Positions 51,917-61,886 of a DNA stretch of 64,000 bases are shown piece after piece (within the stretch, counting starts at the first letter, position 1; each line of letters begins with the position of its first letter). This DNA is from Streptomyces rapamycinicus NRRL 5491 (GTDB lineage: Bacteria; Actinomycetota; Actinomycetes; Streptomycetales; Streptomycetaceae). The notes beneath the pieces are model-generated. The model was not told the origin of the DNA and ran no database searches. It saw only the letters and a list, made by a program, of their open reading frames with translations. The translations under genes were made by a program, and so were the position numbers. The stretch spans positions 5,456,001-5,520,000 of the forward strand of contig NZ_CP085193.1 of the NCBI RefSeq assembly GCF_024298965.1, in the 5' to 3' direction.

Positions 51917-52054
51917 TGACCGGCGCCCCGAATCTCGGAGCCGTCGACTGGTCCCTGCTCACCGTCTCCTTCGGCGCGATCACCGCCATCGGCCTGATCA
52001 CCAAGCGGGCCGGCCACACCACCGGTGACTTCTTCCTCGCCGGGCGCTCAATGC
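51913..52054 (+). pseudogene. Sodium:solute symporter, N-terminal stump
   Basis: The first 47 codons of an SSS-family carrier: VDWSLLTVSFGAITAIGLITKRAG as the first membrane helix and TTGDFFLAGRSMP, the family's hallmark after helix 1. Directly after this the sequence turns into about 110 bp of very GC-rich low-complexity sequence and then into LysR coding sequence. The other roughly 450 codons are absent. The coupling to the kinase stop (ATGATGA) shows the original operon layout. Confidence 0.75.
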
Positions 52055-52164
52055 CCAACCCTGGGCCCCCGCCCCGCCGGCCGGGGCCGGAGCCGGGGGC
52101 CACGCACGGGGCTTGGGCCGGGGCTGGGGGGCCGCGGCCGGGAGCCGCGGCCTCGGCGCGGCAG

Positions 52165-52685
52165 GGGTGGGTGGACGTCGAACTGGGCGTCCTCGGACCC
52201 CTGGACCCGGAGATCCGAAGCCGACCGCTCACCCGGATGACGATGGCCGGCATCGCCCGCGGCGGTCATCCCCTCTTCGACGGGCGGATCGACGCCCGCC
52301 GTTACGCCGCCGCCGACCACATCGGTATCTCCCGGCACGGCAAGCGCCTCGGCCCCATTGACAGCGCACTCGCCGAACGCGGACTGCGGCGCCGGATCGC
52401 GGTCGTCGTACCCAGCCACACGAGCGCGATGATGCTCGCCCGGGACACCGACCTCGTCGCACTCACCCTGGGCGACTGGCTCCCCGACGCCACCTCGGCC
52501 CTGGGGCTGCGCACCTTCGCCATCCCCTCGACCTGGCACCCGTCGACCTCGCCATGGCCTGGCACCCCCGCAACTCGGCCGACCCGGGGCACCGCTGGTT
52601 CCGCGACCACCTGGCGGCCACCGTCCTCGCCCCGTCGGCCACGGACCCAGGCCGATCAGGCACGGGAGACGGCCGCGCCGGGTGA
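52165..52685 (+). pseudogene. LysR regulator, C-terminal fragment with frameshift
   Basis: The frame continuing from the symporter stump reads VDVELGVLGPLDPEIRSRPLTRMTMAGIARGGHPL, an effector-binding domain of a LysR regulator, through LVALTLGDWLPD and LGLRTFAIP. At a CCCC run near 52528 the frame breaks; the next frame gives LDLAPVDLAMAWHPRN and RWFRDHLAATVL, the usual end. The N-terminal helix-turn-helix half is missing. It is therefore a fossil, not a regulator of the neighbouring genes. Confidence 0.8.
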
Positions 52686-52714
52686 GCCTCAGGCACGGCG
52701 GCGACGACTCCAGG

Positions 52715-53731
52715 TCAGCCGCCGGGCTGCTCCCCGCGGTTCAGCCGCTGGGCCACCTCGGTCGCCCAGTACGTGAGGATCATTCCCGCGCCCGCGCGCC
52801 GCACCGAGGTCAGCGTCTCCATGATGGCGCGGTCGCGGTCGATCCAGCCGTTGGCCGCGGCCGCCTCGACCATCGCGTACTCACCGGAGATCTGGTACGC
52901 GGCCACCGGCACGTCCACGGCGTCGGCGATCTGCCGCAGGATGTCCAGGTACGGCAGGGCCGGCTTGACCATGACCATGTCCGCGCCCTCGGCCAGGTCC
53001 AGCTCCAGCTCGCGCAGCGACTCGCGGGCGTTGGCCGGGTCCTGCTGGTAGGTCTTGCGGTCGCCCTTCAGCGAGGAGCCCACCGCCTCGCGGAACGGGC
53101 CGTAGAAGGCGGAGGCGTACTTCGCGGTGTAGGCGAGGATCGAGATGTCCTGGTGCCCGGCGCCGTCCAGTGCCTCGCGGACCACCCCGACCTGCCCGTC
53201 CATCATTCCGCTGGGGCCCACCGTGTGGACGCCCGCGTCGGCCTGGGCGCGCGCCATCTCCGCGTACCGCTCCAGCGTGGCGTCGTTGTCGATCCGGCCC
53301 TCGGCGTCCAGGACCCCGCAGTGGCCGTGGTCGGTGTGCTCGTCCAGACAGAGGTCGGACATGATCACGAGGTCGTCGCCGACCTCGGCGCGCACATCGC
53401 GGATCGCCACCTGGAGGATCCCGTCCGGGTCCGTGCCGGGGGTGCCGACCGCGTCCTTCTTGGACTCCTCCGGCACCCCGAAGAGCATGATCCCGCCGAG
53501 CCCCGCGGCGACCGCCTCGGCCGCCGCCTTCCGCAGCGTGTCCCGGGTGTGCTGGACCACGCCCGGCATCGACTGGAGCGGCACCGGCTCAGTCACGCCC
53601 TCGCGGATGAACGCGGGCAGGATCAGCTCGGCCGGGTGCAGCCGGGTCTCCGCGACCATGCGCCGCATCGCGGGCGTGGTGCGCAGCCGGCGCGGCCGCG
53701 TACCGGGGAAGCTGCCGTACGAGATGCTCAA
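52715..53731 (-). CDS. hemB: Delta-aminolevulinic acid dehydratase (porphobilinogen synthase)
   Basis: A 338-residue enzyme that condenses two 5-aminolevulinate molecules to porphobilinogen. The Schiff-base lysines are in [15 protein letters not shown] and [10 protein letters not shown]. The metal site reads [16 protein letters not shown]: two of the three zinc cysteines of animal enzymes are present and the middle one is Asp, a mixed type. The TTG start at 53731 overlaps the hemD stop (TTGA) and has GGAGGG seven bases upstream. It is the last gene of the rex-hem operon. Confidence 0.94.
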   Translation of the reverse strand: MSISYGSFPGTRPRRLRTTPAMRRMVAETRLHPAELILPAFIREGVTEPVPLQSMPGVVQHTRDTLRKAAAEAVAAGLGGIMLFGVPEESKKDAVGTPGTDPDGILQVAIRDVRAEVGDDLVIMSDLCLDEHTDHGHCGVLDAEGRIDNDATLERYAEMARAQADAGVHTVGPSGMMDGQVGVVREALDGAGHQDISILAYTAKYASAFYGPFREAVGSSLKGDRKTYQQDPANARESLRELELDLAEGADMVMVKPALPYLDILRQIADAVDVPVAAYQISGEYAMVEAAAANGWIDRDRAIMETLTSVRRAGAGMILTYWATEVAQRLNRGEQPGG

Positions 53732-55392
53732 GAGCGTGCCCTCCTTCGCGAACCAGGCCGTCGCTCGCTCGGGCGGGTGACCGGCTCCCCGGCCTCGATC
53801 GCGGCCTGCCGCCGCGCCGCCCCGAAGTCCGCGAGCGCCTCGGCCAGCTTGAGCACCGAGGGCTCGGGCGACAGCACATCCACCCGCAGTCCGTGCTCCT
53901 CCGCGGTCTTCGCGGTGGCCGGGCCGATACAGGCGATGACAGTGACATTGTGCGGCTTGCCCGCGATGCCGACGAGGTTCCGCACGGTGGACGACGAGGT
54001 GAAGAGCACCGCGTCGAACCCGCCGCCCTTGATGGCCTCCCGGGTCTCGGCCGGCGGCGGCGAGGCGCGCACGGTGCGGTACGCGGTCACGTCGTCGACC
54101 TCCCAGCCCAGCTCGATCAGCCCGGCGACCAGGGTCTCGGTGGCGATGTCGGCACGCGGCAGGAACACCCGGTCGATCGGGTCGAACACCGGGTCGTACG
54201 GCGGCCAGTCCTCCAGCAGCCCGGCCGCGGACTGCTCACCGCTGGGCACCAGATCCGGCTTCACCCCGAAGTCGATCAGCGACCTCGCGGTCTGCTCGCC
54301 CACCGCCGCGACCTTGATCCCGGCGAACGCGCGGGCGTCGAGCCCGTACTCCTCGAACTTCTCCCGCACCGCCTTGACCGCGTTGACCGAGGTGAAGGCG
54401 ATCCACTCATAGCGCCCGGTGACCAGGCCCTTGACCGCGCGCTCCATCTGCTGCGGGGTGCGCGGCGGCTCCACGGCGATGGTCGGCACCTCACTGGGCA
54501 CCGCGCCGTAGCCGCGCAGCTGATCCGAGAGCGAGGCGGCCTGCTCCTTGGTGCGCGGCACCAGGACCTTCCAGCCGAACAGCGGCTTGGACTCGAACCA
54601 TGACAGCTGATCGCGCCGGCCGGCCGCGCTCTGCTCGCCGACCACGGCTATCACCGGCTGGGCGCCCTGCGGTGACGGCAGCACCTTCGCCGCCTTCAGC
54701 ACCTGGGCGATGGTCCCCAGCGTCGCGGTCCAGGTCCGCTGGCGGGTGGTGGTGCCCGCGACGGTGACGGTGAGCGGGGTGTCCGGCTTGCGGCCCGCGG
54801 CCACCAGCTCACCCGCCGCGGCGGCCACCGTCTCCAGCGTCGCGGAGACCACGGCGGTCGCGTCGGACGAGCCGATCTCGCTCCAGCAGCGCTCGTCGGC
54901 GCTCAGGGCGTCCACGAAGCGCACATCCGCGCTGTGGGCGTCCCGCAGCGGCACCCCCGCGTAGGCGGGCACGCCCACCGCGGCGGCCACACCGGGCACC
55001 ACCTCGAAGACGATGCCCTCGGCCGCGCAGGCGAGCATCTCGTCGGCGGCGTATCCGTCGAGGCCGGGGTCGCCCGCGACCGCGCGCACGACCCGCTTGC
55101 CGCCGCGCGCGGCCGTCATGACAAGATTGGCGCTGTCCCTGAGTACCGGGATGGTGGCGGTGCCTGACGACCCATCAGCGTCCGCCGGCTGCGGCGTGCC
55201 CTGAGCCTCCGCGGCCACGCCCGGCCTGACGTGCTGGCGCACCACGTCGAGCACTTGAGGGTCGGCGATCAACACGTCCGCGGTGGCGAGTGCCTCCACG
55301 GCGCGCAAGGTCAGCAGGCCCGGATCTCCGGGGCCCGCACCGAGGAAGGTGACGTGTCCGCAGCCGGGGTGATTCGGGGCGGTGGGGTTCAA
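53728..55392 (-). CDS. hemD: Fused uroporphyrinogen-III methyltransferase/synthase
   Basis: A 554-residue fusion. Residues 15-250 resemble SUMT/CobA ([22 protein letters not shown] and [19 protein letters not shown]), but the usual G-G-D-P-x-V-F-G-R-G loop is only [15 protein letters not shown], so methyltransferase activity is uncertain. Residues 280-540 are uroporphyrinogen-III synthase ([63 protein letters not shown]). The TTG start at 55392 overlaps the hemC TGA and has GGGGGAG upstream. The longer frame through hemC is not used. It closes the linear tetrapyrrole made by HemC. Confidence 0.92.
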   Translation of the reverse strand: MNPTAPNHPGCGHVTFLGAGPGDPGLLTLRAVEALATADVLIADPQVLDVVRQHVRPGVAAEAQGTPQPADADGSSGTATIPVLRDSANLVMTAARGGKRVVRAVAGDPGLDGYAADEMLACAAEGIVFEVVPGVAAAVGVPAYAGVPLRDAHSADVRFVDALSADERCWSEIGSSDATAVVSATLETVAAAAGELVAAGRKPDTPLTVTVAGTTTRQRTWTATLGTIAQVLKAAKVLPSPQGAQPVIAVVGEQSAAGRRDQLSWFESKPLFGWKVLVPRTKEQAASLSDQLRGYGAVPSEVPTIAVEPPRTPQQMERAVKGLVTGRYEWIAFTSVNAVKAVREKFEEYGLDARAFAGIKVAAVGEQTARSLIDFGVKPDLVPSGEQSAAGLLEDWPPYDPVFDPIDRVFLPRADIATETLVAGLIELGWEVDDVTAYRTVRASPPPAETREAIKGGGFDAVLFTSSSTVRNLVGIAGKPHNVTVIACIGPATAKTAEEHGLRVDVLSPEPSVLKLAEALADFGAARRQAAIEAGEPVTRPSERRPGSRRRARS

Positions 55393-56378
55393 AGTGCTCG
55401 CTCCCCCATAAGACCGGCCGCACCCTTGGCGAGCATCTCGGCGGCGAGTACGCGACCGAGGTCCGCGGCCCCACTGGGCGATGCGGGTACGGGACCGGTG
55501 GTGGACAGCTGCACCAGCGTCGTGCCGTCGAGCGTGCCGACGACGCCGCGCAGGCGCATTTCGGTGACAGCCTGACCGTCGCCCAACAGGTCGGCCAGCG
55601 CCCCCACGGGTGCGCTGCAGCCGGCCTCCAGGGCGGCGAGCAGGGATCGCTCGGCGGTCACGGCGACCCGTGTGGACGGGTCGTCGATCTCGGCGAGCCG
55701 GGCAGCGAGCGCCACGTTGGACGCGGCACACTCCACTGCCAGGGCCCCCTGGCCGGGGGCGGGCAAAACATGGTGGGCATCGAGCAGCTCGGTCGCCTCG
55801 CCGATCCGCCCCAGACGGATCAGACCGGCGGCGGCGAGCACCACGGCGTCCAGCCGTCCCGAGCGGACGTAGCCGATGCGGGTGCCGACGTTGCCGCGTA
55901 TCGGCACGGTCTCGATGCCGAGGCCGAAGGAGCGGGCCCACGCGTTCAGCTGGGCCGCGCGGCGCGGGGATCCGGTGCCTATCCGGGACCCCGGCGGAAG
56001 CTGGCCGAAGGTGAGCCCGTCCCGGGCGATCAGCGCGTCGCGCGGGTCCTCGCGGCGCGGGACCGCGGCCAGCGTCAGCCCCTCCGGCTCCGCGGTGGGA
56101 AGGTCCTTCAGCGAGTGCACGGCCAGGTCGATCTCGCCCCTGAGCAGCGCCTCGCGCAGCGCCGAGACGAAGACGCCGGCGCCGCCGATCTGTGCGAGGT
56201 GCTCCCGCGAGGTGTCGCCGTACGTGGTGATCTCGACGAGCTCGACGGGGCGCCCGGTGACCTCGCGGACCAGGTCCGCGACCAGGCCGGACTGGGCCAT
56301 GGCGAGCGCGCTGCGGCGGGTGCCCAGGCGCAGCGGCGGAGCGCCGCCGGAGGCGGCGGGTGAGGGGGTGGGGTTCAT
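55389..56378 (-). CDS. hemC: Hydroxymethylbilane synthase
   Basis: A 329-residue porphobilinogen deaminase that polymerises four porphobilinogens. Signatures: RLGTRRSALAMAQSGLVADLV at the N-terminus, HSLKDLPTAEPEGL (catalytic Asp region), GTGSPRRAAQL, IRGNVGTRIGYV and the cysteine that carries the dipyrromethane cofactor in EAGCSAPVGALAD. ATG 56378 overlaps the hemA TGA (ATGA). Full length; third gene of the rex-hem operon. Confidence 0.95.
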   Translation of the reverse strand: MNPTPSPAASGGAPPLRLGTRRSALAMAQSGLVADLVREVTGRPVELVEITTYGDTSREHLAQIGGAGVFVSALREALLRGEIDLAVHSLKDLPTAEPEGLTLAAVPRREDPRDALIARDGLTFGQLPPGSRIGTGSPRRAAQLNAWARSFGLGIETVPIRGNVGTRIGYVRSGRLDAVVLAAAGLIRLGRIGEATELLDAHHVLPAPGQGALAVECAASNVALAARLAEIDDPSTRVAVTAERSLLAALEAGCSAPVGALADLLGDGQAVTEMRLRGVVGTLDGTTLVQLSTTGPVPASPSGAADLGRVLAAEMLAKGAAGLMGERAL

Positions 56379-57862
56379 GCCCGGCCTCCCTTCGGATCGT
56401 TCGGTTCTGCGGTGCGGGCCGAGCCGTCGGCGCGGCTGACGGCGGCGACCGCCTGCGGATCGAGGTCGAAGAGCTCCCGCAGCGCGTCCGCGTAACCGGC
56501 GCCTCCCGGAGTGCTCGCGAGCTGCTTGACCCGCACGGTGGGCGCGTGCAGCAGCTTGTCGACGACCCGGCGCACGGTCTGCGTGATCTCGGCCCGCTGC
56601 TTGTCGTCCAGATCGGGAAGCCGCCCGTCGAGGCGGGCGATCTCACTGGCGACGACGTCCGCCGCCATGGTACGCAGCGCGACCACCGTCGGGGTGATGT
56701 GCGCGGCGCGCTGGGCCGCCCCGAAGGCGGCCACCTCCTCGGAGACGATGGCCCGCACCCTGTCCACGTCGGCGGCCATCGCCCCGGCGGACGAGCCCGG
56801 CGCGCCGGACGGCTCGGCGGCCGCCTCGGCGAGGGACTCGATGTCGACCAGGTGCAGCCCCTCGATCCGGTGCGCCGCCGCGTCTATGTCGCGCGGCATC
56901 GCCAGGTCGAGCAGCGAGACGTCCGCCGCGGCGGGGTGCGCCCCGGGCGGGCAGGCCGCGCGCTGGGCGAGCGCGGTGCGCAGCTCGGCGGCGCTCAGGA
57001 CCAGCCCGGTCGCTCCCGTACAGGACACGACGATGTCGGCGTGCGGCAGCTCGGCGGAGACCCGGTCCCGGGGCACGGCGCGGGCCACCAGGCCCTCGCG
57101 CAACGTTTCCGCACCGACGGCGGCCTCGTCACCGGCAGGGGTGATCGCGGCCGGGGTGGCGGCGTGCTGCTGGGCCAGGGACTCGGCCAGGCGCAGCGCC
57201 CGCTCCAACGTCCTGTTGGCGATCACCAGTTCTGATACACCGGCGCGCGCGAGCGTCGCCGCGGCCAGCGAGGACATCGAACCGGCGCCGATCACCAGGG
57301 CACGCTTGCCCCGGGCCCACTCCGCCACCGGCGCGCCCTGGGCCAGCTGCTCCAGGCCGAAGGTGACCAGCGACTGGCCCGCCCGGTCGATCCCGGTCTC
57401 GCTGTGGGCGCGCTTGCCGACCCGCAGCGCCTGCTGGAAGAGATCGTTCAGCAGCCGCCCGGCGGTGTGCAGCTCCTGCCCCAGCGCCAGCGCGTCCTTG
57501 ATCTGGCCGAGGATCTGGCCCTCGCCCACGACCATCGAGTCCAGCCCGCAGGCCACCGAGAACAGGTGGTGGACGGCCCGGTCCTCGTAGTGGACGTAGA
57601 GGTACGGGGTGAGCTCGTCAAGGCCGACGCCGGTGTGCTGGGCGAGCAGCGTGGACAGCTCGGCGACCCCGGCGTGGAACTTGTCCACGTCGGCGTAGAG
57701 CTCGATGCGGTTGCAGGTGGCCAGCACCGCGGCCTCGGTGGCGGGCTCGGCGGCGAGGGTGTCCTGCACCAGCTTCGCCTGCTCGTCCCCCACCAGGGCG
57801 GCGCGCTCCAGCACGCTCACGGGCGCGCTGCGGTGACTCAGTCCGACGACGAGGAGGCTCAT
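56375..57862 (-). CDS. hemA: Glutamyl-tRNA reductase
   Basis: A 495-residue NADPH-dependent reductase that releases glutamate-1-semialdehyde from Glu-tRNA, the committed step of haem synthesis. N-terminal SLLVVGLSHRSAPVSVLERAAL, catalytic Cys in LATCNRIELYADV, the helix SVACGLDSMVVGEGQILGQ, NADPH-binding VIGAGSMSSLAAATLARAG and the C-terminal dimerisation helices. ATG 57862 overlaps the rex stop (ATGA), so synthesis is linked to the Rex repressor's own mRNA. HemL, 35 kb away in this window, uses its product. Confidence 0.95.
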   Translation of the reverse strand: MSLLVVGLSHRSAPVSVLERAALVGDEQAKLVQDTLAAEPATEAAVLATCNRIELYADVDKFHAGVAELSTLLAQHTGVGLDELTPYLYVHYEDRAVHHLFSVACGLDSMVVGEGQILGQIKDALALGQELHTAGRLLNDLFQQALRVGKRAHSETGIDRAGQSLVTFGLEQLAQGAPVAEWARGKRALVIGAGSMSSLAAATLARAGVSELVIANRTLERALRLAESLAQQHAATPAAITPAGDEAAVGAETLREGLVARAVPRDRVSAELPHADIVVSCTGATGLVLSAAELRTALAQRAACPPGAHPAAADVSLLDLAMPRDIDAAAHRIEGLHLVDIESLAEAAAEPSGAPGSSAGAMAADVDRVRAIVSEEVAAFGAAQRAAHITPTVVALRTMAADVVASEIARLDGRLPDLDDKQRAEITQTVRRVVDKLLHAPTVRVKQLASTPGGAGYADALRELFDLDPQAVAAVSRADGSARTAEPNDPKGGRA

Positions 57863-58662
57863 GCCGGCATCACGGCGGGCACGTCCCCGTCAGGTCCTTG
57901 CCGGCCGCTGTCGGCGCCGGGGGCGCCGGAGGGCGCTCGATGGGGCGCCACGGGCGGCGGTGGAACCGCCCCCGCGGCCTCCTCGGGGGCGGCGACCTCC
58001 TCGCCCGCCTTGCGCTGCTCGTGGAAGGCGAGGATCTGCAGCTCGATCGAGAGATCGACCTTGCGCACGTCCACCCCGTCCGGAACGGACAGCACGGTGG
58101 GCGCGAAGTTGAGGATCGAGGTGATCCCGGCGGCCACAAGCCGGTCGCAGACCTGCTGGGCCGCGCCCGCCGGGGTGGCGATGACGCCGATCGAGACGCC
58201 GTTGTCCGTGATGATCTTCTCGAGCTCGTCGGTGTGCTGCACCGGGATGCCCGCTACCGGCTTACCGGCCATCGCGGGGTCGGCGTCGATCAGCGCGGCG
58301 ACCCGGAAGCCTCGGGAGGCGAAGCCGCCGTAGTTGGCGAGCGCGGCGCCGAGGTTACCGATGCCGACGATCACAACCGGCCAGTCCTGGGTGAGCCCGA
58401 GCTCCCGCGAGATCTGGTAGACGAGGTACTCCACGTCGTAGCCGACACCGCGGGTGCCGTACGAACCGAGATAGGAGAAGTCCTTGCGCAGCTTGGCCGA
58501 ATTGACGCCGGCCGCGGTGGCCAGCTCCTCCGAGGACACTGTGGGCACCGAACGCTCGGAGAGAGCGGTCAGCGCACGCAGATACAGCGGTAGCCGGGCG
58601 ACGGTGGCCTCGGGGATCCCTCGGCTGCGGGTCGCCGGTCGGTGAGTTCGGCCAGTTGCCAC
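57859..58662 (-). CDS. rex: Redox-sensing repressor Rex
   Basis: A 267-residue repressor that binds DNA when NADH is low and lets go when NADH rises. N-terminal winged helix (residues 1-80; IPEATVARLPLYLRALTALSERSVPTVSSEELA), Rossmann fold with VVIVGIGNLGAALANYGG (about 92-109), and the C-terminal domain-swap helix region (VDLSIELQILAFHEQRKAGE). The GTG start at 58662 (VATGRTHRPATRSRG) has AGGAG five bases upstream. A Rex operator lies 77 bp upstream, so it represses its own operon with hemACDB, as known in S. coelicolor. Confidence 0.95.
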   Translation of the reverse strand: MATGRTHRPATRSRGIPEATVARLPLYLRALTALSERSVPTVSSEELATAAGVNSAKLRKDFSYLGSYGTRGVGYDVEYLVYQISRELGLTQDWPVVIVGIGNLGAALANYGGFASRGFRVAALIDADPAMAGKPVAGIPVQHTDELEKIITDNGVSIGVIATPAGAAQQVCDRLVAAGITSILNFAPTVLSVPDGVDVRKVDLSIELQILAFHEQRKAGEEVAAPEEAAGAVPPPPVAPHRAPSGAPGADSGRQGPDGDVPAVMPA

Positions 58663-58738
58663 GGTGCTCCTGCGGGTAGAGCGAGGCTGCGGGCGGCCGG
58701 GTGTTTCATGACCGCCCCATCGACAGCAGGCTATGTCT

Positions 58739-58756
58739 TTGTGAACGCGTGCACAA
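58739..58756. promoter_or_regulatory. Rex operator (ROP)
   Basis: TTGTGAA-CGCG-TGCACAA matches the ROP consensus TTGTGAA-N4-TTCACAA with one mismatch (G for T at the start of the right half). It lies 77-94 bp upstream of the rex GTG, at promoter distance. The remaining gap to 59014 has no other clear site. Confidence 0.85.
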
Positions 58757-59014
58757 AGATGGTGTCCGTTTTGTCCTGGCAAAGTGACCGGTGTCACGCG
58801 CCCTATCGAGCCAGCCACGGAACCACTACCTGCGTCGCACCGTTCCCCGCGGGCTCGCTCGCCCCGCTGGGCCGCCGACGGGAGCACAGGCCCTCACTCC
58901 TCACCTTTTTACCCCCGGACAGCAACAAAACGCCCACGATCGTAATCGACCGGGAGCCCACTTCCGAACTCGTCGGCAGCGGGCCCGCTCACGCGAGCGG
59001 GCACACTTGTAGCC

Positions 59015-59293
59015 ATGAGCCCGTTGCTGCGCCGCACCCCGCGGAAGAAGCCCACCGAGCGCACGGTCACGCTGATCGGCAAGCCCGACTGCCATCTGTG
59101 CGAGGACGCCGAGGCCGTGATCGAGGAGGTCTGCGGCGAGCTGGGCACCCCCTGGGAGAAGAAGGACATCACCCAGGACGAGGAGCTGTACCGCGCCTAC
59201 TGGGAGCAGATCCCGGTGGTGCTCATCGACGGCGAGCAGCACGACTTCTGGCGGGTGAACCCCCAGCGGCTGCGCTCCGCGCTCGGCGGCTGA
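59015..59293 (+). CDS. Glutaredoxin-like protein
   Basis: A 92-residue thioredoxin-fold protein with the redox motif KPDCHLCEDAEAVI (CxxC at residues 26-29) and the cis-proline segment QIPVVLIDGEQHDFWRV. It lacks a signal, so it acts in the cytoplasm, probably with mycothiol rather than glutathione. The gene is divergent from rex, 350 bp away, and has little or no leader before ATG 59015 (ACTTGTAGCC just upstream is not a ribosome site). The rex neighbour suggests a redox role. Confidence 0.85.
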   Translation: MSPLLRRTPRKKPTERTVTLIGKPDCHLCEDAEAVIEEVCGELGTPWEKKDITQDEELYRAYWEQIPVVLIDGEQHDFWRVNPQRLRSALGG

Positions 59294-59421
59294 TTCCGGC
59301 CCCCGCACCGGGCCCGTACCACCTTGCGTGCCTCCCCTTCACGCCTCCCTTTCGCCTAACCTGAATCGGCCCGACACCCGGGCTTGACGGGATGCGCCGG
59401 AGCGCTGGCTATGCTCGCCCC

Positions 59422-60345
59422 ATGGCCGCACTGGGATGGTTCACCCGACGTCGACGACCCGCCACCGAGCGGAGCGTCCTCGCCGGAGAGGCATCGGCCG
59501 AGGCCGCGCGCAAGTCGTCGGCCGAGACCCCCGCGGCGCAGCCCCCCGCCGAACCGGAGTTCCCCGTCGTCGGGGACGAGCGGGCCGCCGCCTTCTTCGA
59601 CCTGGACAACACGGTCATGCAGGGTGCCGCGCTCTTCCACTTCGGCCGCGGCCTCTACAAGCGGCACTTCTTCCGCAAGCGCGAACTCGCCCGCTTCGCC
59701 TGGCAGCAGACCTGGTTCCGGATGGCCGGGGTCGAGGATCCGGCGCACATGGAGGACGTGCGCAGCAGCGCCCTGTCCATCGTCAAGGGCCACCGGGTCT
59801 CCGAGCTGATGTCGATCGGCGAGGAGATCTACGACGAGTACATGGCGGACCGCATCTGGCCCGGCACCCGCGCCCTCGCCCAGGCCCATCTGGACGCCGG
59901 GCAGCGGGTCTGGCTGGTGACCGCCGCGCCGGTCGAGACCGCGACGATCATCGCCCGGCGGCTGGGGCTGACCGGGGCGCTGGGCACGGTGGCCGAGTCG
60001 GTCGGCGGCATCTACACCGGCCGGCTGGTCGGCGAGCCGCTGCACGGCCCGGCCAAGGCCGAGGCCGTACGGGCGCTGGCGGGGGCCGAGGGGCTGGACC
60101 TGACCCGCTGCGCGGCCTACAGCGACTCCGCCAACGACATCCCGATGCTGTCGATCGTGGGCCATCCGTACGCGGTGAATCCGGACACCCGGCTGCGCAG
60201 GCACGCCCGTGAGCACGGCTGGCGGCTGCGCGACTACCGCACCGGACGTAAAGCGGCCAAGATCGGCATCCCGGCGGCGGCCGGGGTGGGCGCGGTGGCG
60301 GGCGGCACGGCGGCCGCCGTGGCCCTGCACCGCCGGCGCCGCTGA
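59422..60345 (+). CDS. HAD-IB (SerB-like) phosphatase with C-terminal membrane helix
   Basis: A 307-residue HAD-IB hydrolase. After a 55-residue polar lead, motif I is [12 protein letters not shown], then helical cap residues, motif [14 protein letters not shown], motif III lysine in [12 protein letters not shown] and motif [14 protein letters not shown]. The C-terminus has a hydrophobic stretch ([22 protein letters not shown]) ending in RRRR, probably a membrane anchor. HAD-IB members cleave small phosphates such as phosphoserine or lysophosphatidic acid; a lipid substrate fits the anchor and the acyltransferase nearby. ATG 59422. Confidence 0.85.
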   Translation: MAALGWFTRRRRPATERSVLAGEASAEAARKSSAETPAAQPPAEPEFPVVGDERAAAFFDLDNTVMQGAALFHFGRGLYKRHFFRKRELARFAWQQTWFRMAGVEDPAHMEDVRSSALSIVKGHRVSELMSIGEEIYDEYMADRIWPGTRALAQAHLDAGQRVWLVTAAPVETATIIARRLGLTGALGTVAESVGGIYTGRLVGEPLHGPAKAEAVRALAGAEGLDLTRCAAYSDSANDIPMLSIVGHPYAVNPDTRLRRHAREHGWRLRDYRTGRKAAKIGIPAAAGVGAVAGGTAAAVALHRRRR

Positions 60346-60862
60346 CCACCGGCGGCCAACCCTCGCCCAGGCTCCCGGTCCGGCCCCTGATCCCCCGCCT
60401 GACCTCCTACTGAGCCCTTTCCGGAGTGCCCCGTTCGGGCGGTGCTGACCGCCTGCGTACGACCGTGACCGAGGACGGTCAAGACTGACCGCCGATCGCG
60501 CTCCGTGACGACGTGCCCATCGATACACAGCGTCACCAACCGAACGCGCCCGCCCTGTTTCGGTCATTCCGCGCTTCCTACCCCACAGCGCCCCCGCCAG
60601 TCCCCTTACCGCCGCTTTGTCACAACACGCCACACAATCGCACAACCCACGAACGGTTCCGGTCAATTGGCGGTACACATTCGATACTTGATGCGTCATC
60701 AATCCATAACAGAGCGAACGGAAACGATGATTTGAACAACTGGGTGTAGTGCCGCCTGTACGAAGCGTTATTCTCCTTAGACGCAAATCGGTACCCACTC
60801 GTCCCTACGGCGGGTGACGGTCCCGTACTGCACGTGATGGAAGCTCTGCCTCTGGGAGTCCC
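60346..60862. promoter_or_regulatory. 517-bp upstream region of bldN
   Basis: No ORF here looks coding. The stretch from about 60600 to 60780 is markedly AT-richer than the surroundings (for example 60655-60740), as expected of a complex developmental promoter region. I cannot place an exact -10/-35 pair, AdpA or BldD site with confidence; in S. coelicolor bldN transcription depends on bldG and bldH (adpA). Confidence 0.5.
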
Positions 60863-61669
60863 GTGTACCCACACGTCGGGGTTGACGCCTCGGGCCTGGC
60901 TACGCTGCGCGCAACGGTCCTCGACTGTCTGCGCGGCTTCGTCCCCACCGCGTATGCCGTCCCCGCCCTCGCCACCCCACAGCCCGTCAGTCCAGCCGTC
61001 GGCACGGTCGACCGCCCCGGCCAGGCCGGTCCGTGCTACGCCCTGGCGGACGGCGGCGCCGCGGTCGGCAGACGCTCCCGCGGCTCCACCCCCACCGCCC
61101 GGCGCCCCGGCACCGACAGCGACAGCCGCCGCATGATGGACCTCGTCGAGCGCGCCCAGTCCGGAGAGGCCGAGGCGTTCGGCAGGCTCTACGACCAGTA
61201 CGCCGACACGGTCTACCGCTACATCTACTACCGCGTGGGAGGCAAGGCCACAGCCGAGGACCTCACCAGCGAGACGTTCCTGCGCGCCCTGCGCCGCATC
61301 GGCACCTTCACCTGGCAGGGCCGCGACTTCGGCGCCTGGCTGGTGACCATCGCCCGCAACCTCGTCGCCGACCACTTCAAATCCAGCCGCTTCCGGCTGG
61401 AGGTCACCACCGGCGAGATGCTCGACGCCAACGAGGTCGAGCGCAGCCCCGAGGACTCCGTCCTCGAATCACTGTCCAACGCCGCCCTGCTGCAGGCGGT
61501 GCGAAAACTCAACCCGCAGCAGCAGGAGTGCGTGACGCTCCGCTTCCTCCAGGGCCTCTCGGTCGCCGAGACCGCCCGGGTCATGGGGAAGAACGAGGGT
61601 GCGATCAAAACGCTTCAGTACCGGGCCGTACGCACCCTGGCCCGGCTCCTCCCGGACGACGCCCGCTGA
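60863..61669 (+). CDS. bldN: ECF sigma factor BldN (AdsA)
   Basis: A 268-residue developmental sigma factor needed for aerial mycelium. Residues 1-86 form the pro-sequence that is removed in Streptomyces (MYPHVGVDASGLATLRATVLD start). Sigma-2 lies at about 90-160 (FGRLYDQYADTVYRYIYYRVGG, FLRALRRIGTF, GAWLVTIARNLVADHF) and sigma-4 at about 205-262 (LNPQQQECVTLRFLQGLSVAETARVMGKNEGAIKTLQYRAVR). GTG 60863 has GGGAG four bases upstream. The downstream gene encodes its anti-sigma factor. The near identity to the S. coelicolor protein as I remember it makes this one of the surest calls. Confidence 0.97.
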   Translation: MYPHVGVDASGLATLRATVLDCLRGFVPTAYAVPALATPQPVSPAVGTVDRPGQAGPCYALADGGAAVGRRSRGSTPTARRPGTDSDSRRMMDLVERAQSGEAEAFGRLYDQYADTVYRYIYYRVGGKATAEDLTSETFLRALRRIGTFTWQGRDFGAWLVTIARNLVADHFKSSRFRLEVTTGEMLDANEVERSPEDSVLESLSNAALLQAVRKLNPQQQECVTLRFLQGLSVAETARVMGKNEGAIKTLQYRAVRTLARLLPDDAR

Positions 61670-61886
61670 CCGTCCGTAGCCTCCCGGCCACGGTCCGTCC
61701 GCCAGTGGGGAGGGCCTCCGGGCAGGGCGTAACCCGGGTGCTGCGCCGCTCGTTGTGGGGGATGCAGGCGCCTTGTGGTCGTAACCTGCTCGTGATCCAC
61801 TCACTCGATCGGGTGGATGCGCGCATGGCACGGAACCCTCGGGTGTCCTGGGGAGTCGACCGTCACGACGAGAGGAGGTGCCGCCT

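Noticed and set aside
55393..56646. Upstream extension of the cobA/hemD frame through hemC
   Set aside because: It is out of frame with the real hemC; TTG 55392 with GGGGGAG and stop overlap is the proper start.
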